From an uncultured Parvularculaceae bacterium (GTDB lineage: Bacteria > Pseudomonadota > Alphaproteobacteria > Caulobacterales > Parvularculaceae): a stretch of 44,798 nt of DNA. The position numbers and the translations under genes were made by a program. The stretch spans positions 1-44,798 of the forward strand of contig CALLPQ010000113.1 of assembly GCA_938015425.1 (NCBI GenBank), read 5' to 3'. Numbering within the stretch: the stretch's first letter is position 1; each line of letters begins with the position of its first letter. This document shows positions 39,493 to 44,798 of the stretch, in pieces. The notes beneath the pieces were generated by a model, which searched no databases, was not told where the DNA came from, and saw only the letters and a program-made list of their open reading frames with translations.

Positions 39493-40392
39493 TTAGGTAA
39501 AAATCGCCACATTTTGTATGGCCTCGGCAACAAGAATATTTTCGCTATTCCAATAGCGCATAATTTGTGAAGAATATCCGTTATGGGTTGCCGTTAATTT
39601 TGTTTCCACTTGCCACCAACCCTCTTGTGTCGTCGGTGTATGGATTATATTGACTAACCAACTGATGGAGCTCACTGCGCTGATCTGGGTTAACATCGGC
39701 ATGGCGGCGGGAAATAAAACATCTGCTAAACACAAAAAACTATCCGTGTGCGTTCTTGATTTCGGATCGAGATGACGCACCCAACAACGTGAGTATCCGT
39801 TTTTTTGGCTTCCGCTTAGGGGAGGGTCGCCCTCGATTGTTCTTATATCAAAATTTTTGAGATAGTTGGGAGCAAAAATTTTGAACGCCTCCGGTATTAA
39901 ATCGTCGCATTGATCAGGCTTGGGAGCGGGAGGCGCTTGGTGATCAATGGCCAAAGGGGCGGGGCGGTCTGCGCCAAAAACCAGATTGGCGGTGCAGACG
40001 AGAGGGCTTTCATCCGGTTTGTTTTGCGTGGTTGAAGTGGGGGGGTGGTCGATTGAAAATATATCAGACCGTAAAGAAATGACATTGCGCCCTTGGCGCA
40101 ATAGGTGGGTTTGAAGAAGCGGCTGGCCAATAACAGGCCCGATAAAATTTATAGAAACACTGCGTAAAGAGGGTAATGGCGGTGATGTGTTAAGCAGATC
40201 AACGGATGCATGTTGTGCGGCGCCCAATGCAAGACCCGTCATGACCCCGCCATAAGCGGTACGTCCTTGTCGCCAATGATCTGGGATGGTCGTGGTCAAG
40301 CAGTTCCCAAGTGTTGAGTGATGGTGAGGATGAAGTTGATCCACAAGCGATCGAAACCCTATAGGATTAGTTGTCCCGCTATTATCAGTCAT
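39493..40392 (-). CDS. Acyl-CoA thioesterase-like protein (double hotdog, TesB/4HBT_3 type)
   Basis: The 299-residue protein (start at ATG 40392, preferred over an in-frame TTG at 40416 because GAAGG precedes it) shows the two-repeat hotdog layout of TesB-like thioesterases. The N-terminal repeat has RTAYGGVMTGLALGAAQ and PLPSLRSVSINFIGPV. The C-terminal repeat has DSFLCLADVLFPAAMP and a terminal strand IRYWNSENILVAEAIQNVA-like. It should hydrolyse acyl-CoA thioesters in the cytoplasm; chain-length preference is unknown. A Pro- and Thr-rich loop (about 125-135) separates the repeats. It probably forms an operon with the methyltransferase. Confidence 0.82.
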   Translation of the reverse strand: MTDNSGTTNPIGFRSLVDQLHPHHHSTLGNCLTTTIPDHWRQGRTAYGGVMTGLALGAAQHASVDLLNTSPPLPSLRSVSINFIGPVIGQPLLQTHLLRQGRNVISLRSDIFSIDHPPTSTTQNKPDESPLVCTANLVFGADRPAPLAIDHQAPPAPKPDQCDDLIPEAFKIFAPNYLKNFDIRTIEGDPPLSGSQKNGYSRCWVRHLDPKSRTHTDSFLCLADVLFPAAMPMLTQISAVSSISWLVNIIHTPTTQEGWWQVETKLTATHNGYSSQIMRYWNSENILVAEAIQNVAIFT

Positions 40393-40622
40393 GAAATACG
40401 CCTTCGGTTTTCGCAAGCCGGAATAGTAATCAAGCTCTTAGGCTTTGTTGCATTATTTTAGTGCAATCGGTAGCCCCTTGAACACAAAATGTTATAGGTG
40501 TTAAAACAATCTTGGTATCATGCTTGTTTTGAAAATGACGCCCCATTACGGATCAAATAGTGATCATTGAAAAAACTGATCTATATGGGGATTACCGAAA
40601 TAGAATTAATCAATGAGGTCCC

Positions 40623-40982
40623 ATGAAAAAAGTAAATATCCCTGCTGGATTTGATAAAATTGATCAATTGTGGGACCCCCATGTGGCGGGCGACGTAAAT
40701 GACTCCCAAGTCAAGATTGCCAAAATTCATGGGGAATTTGATTGGCATACCCATGAAAAAGAAGATGAAGCCTTTTTTGTGATGAAGGGCAGATTTGTGA
40801 TGGAGATGAGAGATCAATCGATTAATATGGGGGAGGGAGATTTTCTGGTTATCCCGCGCGGTGTTGAACACCGCCCTGTGGCGATTGATGAATGCTGGAT
40901 CATGCTGGTTGAACCTGCATCAACCCTCAATACGGGGGGACATGAAACCGAGAAAACCAAGCATGATTTAAAGCGGTTATAG
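40623..40982 (+). CDS. Small cupin-domain protein
   Basis: A single-domain cupin_2 protein of 119 residues. The first cupin motif gives likely metal ligands His42, His44 and Glu48 (WHTHEKEDEAFFVMKG). The second gives His83 (FLVIPRGVEHRPVA). GAGG stands ahead of the ATG. Small cupins of this type act as isomerases, lyases, dioxygenases or storage proteins; the sequence does not choose among them. It is a single gene, converging with the thioredoxin-fold gene. Confidence 0.88.
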   Translation: MKKVNIPAGFDKIDQLWDPHVAGDVNDSQVKIAKIHGEFDWHTHEKEDEAFFVMKGRFVMEMRDQSINMGEGDFLVIPRGVEHRPVAIDECWIMLVEPASTLNTGGHETEKTKHDLKRL

Positions 40983-41032
40983 GCTGACGGGGTGATTTAA
41001 AGCACTTATTCGCTGATCGGGATAGTTTATAT

Positions 41033-41764
41033 CTACGCTTTGGGACAGCGTTTGCGCTCTTTATAAGGCGTGCCGGTTTTGGCCATGCCAATGGTTTCAA
41101 GGCCGGTTGCGATATTAACGGACCAATCGCAATAAATTTCTTTTGCTTCCCATTTACTGTGGGAGGCCATTTTGCCGGTCTGCGGATTTACAAAAACCAC
41201 GAAGGGAGACCATACGCGGTGCCAACCGCGTTCTTGCGCCATTTCGGTAACACCCAATTCGTCGGCAAGTTTTAATCCGTGTTCAGAGCGTGCATGCAAT
41301 CGCAATACAGGCACTTTTAATGGCTCTTTTTTCTCGAGATAGGTTTTTAATTCAGGCTTCGATAAATATTGCGCCACATTACCGCCGCGTAAGGGTTTTT
41401 CCGGATTAAAGACTTGCCCGTCTAGCACTTGGCAATAAGGGCATTTGTTAAACCCGAAGATCACCATTAATGGTTTTCCCGAAGTTTTGGCGTTTTCGAT
41501 GGCGGCTTCGTAAAGTGCTTTTGAATCGCGACATGCATGATATTTAACTTCGCGAACCCGTTCCTCTGTGCACCCTTCAATTTTAGTAAATTTTTCATAA
41601 TCCAGCGCTTTTTCAAAGACCGGGCTTTTCACAAAATCATTAGCCACTTTTGTGGTGGTGCCCGATTGCGCAAACGCAGATGGCGAACCCGAATTAAAAA
41701 CCATTGAAAACAAGGCAATTATACCTGTCATAGCCGGTAAAAATAAGCGCATAATTATATCCAT
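41033..41764 (-). CDS. Exported thioredoxin-fold protein (CPYC)
   Basis: Taking the ATG at 41764 gives 243 residues that begin with a typical signal peptide ending near SAFAQSG; a GTG at 41824 would add 20 unlikely residues. The thioredoxin-like domain has LMVIFGFNKCPYCQVLDG with Cys108 and Cys111, the redox pair. Three to four further cysteines (for example EGCTEE, YHACRDS, EIYCDWS, RKRCPKA) could form structural disulfides in the periplasm. It resembles thioredoxin_2/7-like periplasmic reductases, but the partner is unknown. It lies 125 bp downstream of tyrS on the same strand. Confidence 0.82.
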   Translation of the reverse strand: MDIIMRLFLPAMTGIIALFSMVFNSGSPSAFAQSGTTTKVANDFVKSPVFEKALDYEKFTKIEGCTEERVREVKYHACRDSKALYEAAIENAKTSGKPLMVIFGFNKCPYCQVLDGQVFNPEKPLRGGNVAQYLSKPELKTYLEKKEPLKVPVLRLHARSEHGLKLADELGVTEMAQERGWHRVWSPFVVFVNPQTGKMASHSKWEAKEIYCDWSVNIATGLETIGMAKTGTPYKERKRCPKA

Positions 41765-41889
41765 TATGAAAACAAATCTTGCCCCCTTATAGCGTTTGCA
41801 AGACCTTGGGACAAGCGACCCCACTTTTATGTGATCGACACGTAAAGTTGGGATTGCTTTAAAGTTTAGGTTTTAGGGGGCGGTGCTGA

Positions 41890-43149
41890 TTAGGTAAGCT
41901 TTACCAATGCGTGCTTTTTCTTACCGATCGACAGTTTTATGCTCCCCGTCTCTATATCATCGGGGTTTAGGGGGCGTTCTTCTTTAACAGCAATATTGTT
42001 GATTTTTAACGCGCCCGCTTTGATGTGGCGGCGCCCTTCACCTTTTGAGGCGCAAAGACCCGTGGCGATGAATTGGTCAAGCAGGGGAATGCCATTATCA
42101 AGGTCACTCTTGGTTATGTTAATGCTGGGTAGATCGTCACCGCTCGCTCCTTTGGCAAATGTTTCCTGTGCGGTGGCTGACGCCTTATCAGCGGCCTCAC
42201 GTCCATGCAACATGGCGGTTGCTTCCGTTGCCAGAATCTTTTTGGCTTCGTTAATTTCCGCGCCTTCTAAAGTGGCTAAACGCCTAACCTCATCCATGGG
42301 TAAAAGGGTGAAACGGGCCAGCATGGTGCCCACATCCGCATCTTCAATATTGCGCCAATATTGCCAATAATCATAGGGGCTAAACATATCACCGTTTAGC
42401 CACACAGCGCCTTGTTCCGTCTTGCCCATTTTTTTACCGGATGCAGTGGTTAACAAAGGTGTGGTAAGGCCAAAAACTTCCGCGCCATCTTTACGGCGAC
42501 ATAATTCGACCCCGTTAATAATGTTGCCCCATTGATCAGAGCCCCCCATTTGTAGGGTGCATTCATTACGGTGGTAAAGTGCGTGAAAGTCATAAGCTTG
42601 CATCAACATATAATTGAATTCAAGGAAGCTAAGCGGGCTCTCACGGTCAAGGCGCTGCTTAACGCTTTCAAAGGTTAGCATACGGTTGATCGTGAAATGC
42701 ACACCATAGTCGCGTAAAAATTCTACGTAGGATAATTTATCCAGCCATTCGGCATTATCCACCATGATGGCACCATCCGGTTTGTCAAAATCCAGAAATT
42801 TGGAGAATACGCCTTTAATGGAAGAAATATTATTTTGTATTTCTGCGTCCGTCAGTAATTTACGCTGTGTATCTTTAAAGGAGGGATCACCAACCTTGGT
42901 GGTGCCGCCCCCCATGAGGGCAATCGCCTTATGGCCAGTTTGCTCGAACCAATAAAGCATCATAATCTGGATAAGACTGCCCACATGAAGGCTTTTTGCG
43001 GTTGCATCGAACCCGATATAGGCTGTTAACCTTTTATTAGCAGCTAAGGCGTCAAGTGATTCTAGGTTGGTACATTGGTGAATAAACCCGCGTTCTTGAA
43101 GTATCTGTAAAAAGTCGGATTTACAGGATATATTTACAGTTTCTGTCAT
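41890..43149 (-). CDS. tyrS: Tyrosyl-tRNA synthetase
   Basis: TyrS charges tRNA-Tyr. The 419-residue class I synthetase has the HIGH-type sequence in [10 protein letters not shown], the Gly-rich [23 protein letters not shown], the KMSKS-equivalent [10 protein letters not shown], and a C-terminal S4 RNA-binding domain ([20 protein letters not shown]). Length is normal. It diverges from anmK across 125 bp, an arrangement I recall from other alphaproteobacteria. Confidence 0.98.
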   Translation of the reverse strand: MTETVNISCKSDFLQILQERGFIHQCTNLESLDALAANKRLTAYIGFDATAKSLHVGSLIQIMMLYWFEQTGHKAIALMGGGTTKVGDPSFKDTQRKLLTDAEIQNNISSIKGVFSKFLDFDKPDGAIMVDNAEWLDKLSYVEFLRDYGVHFTINRMLTFESVKQRLDRESPLSFLEFNYMLMQAYDFHALYHRNECTLQMGGSDQWGNIINGVELCRRKDGAEVFGLTTPLLTTASGKKMGKTEQGAVWLNGDMFSPYDYWQYWRNIEDADVGTMLARFTLLPMDEVRRLATLEGAEINEAKKILATEATAMLHGREAADKASATAQETFAKGASGDDLPSINITKSDLDNGIPLLDQFIATGLCASKGEGRRHIKAGALKINNIAVKEERPLNPDDIETGSIKLSIGKKKHALVKLT

Positions 43150-43274
43150 ATTATTTCACTTACTTGGAATTTTCATGATCGGCTAGTTTATTCAATATAG
43201 TCGAGCTAGCATGATGACACGAATTTTCCAAATAAAAGCAGATAAAAGTACCGTATAAAATAGAAGGTAAAAAA

Positions 43275-44414
43275 ATGAGTGAACCTTTAACGGCAATCGG
43301 CCTGATGAGTGGGACATCATTAGATGGGGTTGATGCTGCTTTAATGCGCACAGACGGGGAGGGTTTTCTGGAATTCGGCCCCACTTTCAGCCAACCATAT
43401 TCAAGGGATTTGAAGATATTTGTTAATCGCGCCATTAAAGCGGCGAAGGAGGGGCGTGATGGGGCGGCAGATATCGGGAAAGCGGCCGGGGAGGTCACGC
43501 AAATCCATGCGGAAGTGGTTGAAGAATTGTTGGAACGCGCGGGTGTAAAGCGCCATCAAGTGGATATTGTCGGCTTTCATGGCCAAACCATTTTTCATAA
43601 ACCATCGCGCCCGCCCATTGTCAGCCCGGAAGATCAAGGGCGCACATGGCAAATTGGTGATGGCCAAGCCTTGGCTGATGAGGTTGGCATTGATGTGGTT
43701 TATAATTTTCGCGCCGCCGATATTATGATGGGGGGGGAGGGGGCGCCCCTTGCCCCGATCTATCACGCGGCTTTGGTGCGCAAGCTAGGCCGCGAGCACC
43801 CTGTTGGTGTGTTAAACCTTGGCGGTGTCGGCAATATTACTTTTGTTCCCGAAGGGGGAAAAGAAAGCGGTTTGGTCGCCTTTGATTGTGGCCCCGGCAA
43901 CGGCCTTATTGATGAATGGATGACCTTGAAAACCGGTGAGGCCATGGACAAAAATGGCGAGGCTGCCCGCCGCGGTATGGTGCATACAGAAGTTTTGCGG
44001 ATGATGTTGCTGGCCCCCTATATGCGCCGTAAACCCCCTAAATCCCTTGACCGGTATGATTTTAAACTTGACCATGTGTTGGATTTAAAGGTGGATGACG
44101 GGGCCGCAACGCTGACGGCCTTCTCGGCGGCGTGTGTGCGCGCCAGCGAGCAATTTTTGCCCACCCCCGTGGGGGAGTGGATTGTGTGCGGCGGTGGCCG
44201 TCATAATCTGGCGATGATGGAGGCTTTGGGTAAGGCCGTTGGCGGCACAATTTTAACCGCAGAAGATGTGGGGTGGCGCGGTGATGATTTAGAGGCGGAA
44301 TGTTTTGCGTATCTTGCGGTGCGTTCCCTAAAAAAACTACCCATCAGCTTCCCCCGCACCACCAGAGCCCCCCACCCCCTACAAGGCGGTGTTTTTTGTA
44401 AGGCTGCTAAATAG
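43275..44414 (+). CDS. anmK: Anhydro-N-acetylmuramic acid kinase
   Basis: AnmK phosphorylates 1,6-anhydro-MurNAc while opening the anhydro ring, returning wall fragments to the recycling pathway. The 379 residues show the ASKHA-type ATP motif near the start (GLMSGTSLDGVDAALM), the catalytic region GHTIFH-like GFHGQTIFHKP, NLGGVGNITF and DCGPGNGLIDEWM. An AGAAGG ribosome site precedes the ATG. Together with AmiC and PBP1A it is the third peptidoglycan gene in the window. The last 25 residues are Pro- and Arg-rich. Confidence 0.97.
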   Translation: MSEPLTAIGLMSGTSLDGVDAALMRTDGEGFLEFGPTFSQPYSRDLKIFVNRAIKAAKEGRDGAADIGKAAGEVTQIHAEVVEELLERAGVKRHQVDIVGFHGQTIFHKPSRPPIVSPEDQGRTWQIGDGQALADEVGIDVVYNFRAADIMMGGEGAPLAPIYHAALVRKLGREHPVGVLNLGGVGNITFVPEGGKESGLVAFDCGPGNGLIDEWMTLKTGEAMDKNGEAARRGMVHTEVLRMMLLAPYMRRKPPKSLDRYDFKLDHVLDLKVDDGAATLTAFSAACVRASEQFLPTPVGEWIVCGGGRHNLAMMEALGKAVGGTILTAEDVGWRGDDLEAECFAYLAVRSLKKLPISFPRTTRAPHPLQGGVFCKAAK

Positions 44415-44468
44415 AGTAGACAAAAAGTAACTATGTTCTTTGATGAAGGCCTTGGTTAGGAATAATGA

Positions 44469-44609
44469 ATGCGTATAAACGGATTAAATCAAAGAGACTC
44501 TGAATATTTACTAAATGAATTGGGGGAAGAGGATATTCGTGATTTAAGCGAGATGATCAAAGATATAAAATCAATTAGTGATAGGGAGGCGGTTATTGAA
44601 AGCTCATGA
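44469..44609 (+). CDS. Possible 46-residue small protein
   Basis: An ATG at 44469 with AGGA seven bases upstream opens a frame of 46 codons ending in TGA at 44607-44609. The product begins MRINGLNQRDSEYLLNELG, is highly charged (many Glu, Asp, Lys and Arg), lacks cysteine and hydrophobic runs, and would form a short amphipathic helix. I recognise no family. It lies 54 bp after anmK and could be its second gene or a chance frame. Confidence 0.35.
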   Translation: MRINGLNQRDSEYLLNELGEEDIRDLSEMIKDIKSISDREAVIESS

Positions 44610-44684
44610 CCTGCGACCCAACTTCCCTCCATTTATTTTGAGAGTCCGTCGGTTGATATGCATTAGTTACGATATGATCTGACA

Positions 44685-44794
44685 CCGGCAGGAACTTCGT
44701 TGGTGAAATTCCTGCCGGATTAGCTTCTTGAGTGAAGCTGCGATTCCCGTTTTGTTGGAGGTGCAAACCAAAACCAGCAAAATGGAGAAACGAT
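44685..44794 (+). promoter_or_regulatory. Structured 5' leader of the next gene
   Basis: A perfect 10-bp stem (CCGGCAGGAA at 44685-44694, TTCCTGCCGG at 44709-44718, 14-base loop) is followed by a 6-bp stem (AGCTTC at 44722-44727, GAAGCT at 44734-44739). A third weak pairing (GTTTTG and CAAAAC) precedes the start codon. No T-run follows the first stem, so it is not a simple terminator for the upstream genes. Such stacked stems right before a start codon suggest an RNA-level control element. I cannot name the class. Confidence 0.5.
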
Positions 44795-44798
44795 ATGC
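44795..44798 (+). CDS. Start of the next gene (partial)
   Basis: ATG at 44795-44797 is preceded by GGAG (44784-44787) with a 7-base spacer, an ideal ribosome site. Only the first codon and one base are inside the window, so the product cannot be identified. Confidence 0.6.

Noticed and set aside
41939-42370. A 143-codon plus-strand frame antisense to tyrS
   Set aside because: tyrS is unambiguous on the other strand; no start signal or family-like sequence.

Overview
The window looks like chromosomal DNA from a moderately low-GC alphaproteobacterium. The evidence is gene content and order: a divergent rne / amiC - PBP1A - prfB block with an M48 protease beside rne, an RNase E with an acidic S1 insertion and a C-terminal Gly-Trp-Trp motif, a mitochondrial-type NuoG, an ETF:ubiquinone oxidoreductase next to a TPR lipoprotein and ispE, and a divergent tyrS/anmK pair. 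I recognise no prophage, insertion sequence, CRISPR array, tRNA or rRNA. The genus cannot be read from the sequence; a marine Kordiimonadales/Emcibacterales-like or Rhodospirillales-like bacterium would fit, but this is a guess.

Layout. 1-159: 3' end of an unidentified gene, then a bidirectional terminator. 257-5107: divergent secreted dipeptidyl peptidase IV and catalase-peroxidase KatG. 5458-9586: an orphan complex I subunit NuoG and ETF-QO, both feeding electrons to ubiquinone. 9659-13649: TPR lipoprotein, IspE (isoprenoid precursors) and a WecA/WbpL-like glycosyl-1-phosphate transferase that would use undecaprenyl phosphate. 13764-16236: periplasmic DsbA/ScsC-like protein and BepA-like M48 protease. 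16487-26347: RNase E on the minus strand, a 1.1-kb gene-free spacer, then AmiC amidase, PBP1A and release factor 2, the last with an intact programmed +1 frameshift. 26412-38016: 2-oxoglutarate dehydrogenase E1/E2 and both succinyl-CoA synthetase subunits, which together make succinate from 2-oxoglutarate. 38183-44414: a hypothetical protein, a methyltransferase, a double-hotdog thioesterase, a cupin, a thioredoxin-fold protein, TyrS and AnmK. The right edge holds a possible 46-residue gene and a structured leader in front of a gene that starts at 44795.

The least ordinary part is 32645-36642. Three co-directional genes of unknown function (a TelA-like all-helical protein, a single-pass membrane protein, and a long coiled-coil protein with an Arg/Gly-rich tail) lie between sucD and sucC. 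These two genes are normally adjacent and co-transcribed, but here sucC is on the opposite strand, diverging from the cassette. This trio is my best candidate for an undescribed system, probably envelope- or stress-related, though its function cannot be derived from the sequence. Other points of interest are the repeat-rich rne-amiC spacer, nuoG outside any nuo cluster, and several short tandem repeats in spacers.
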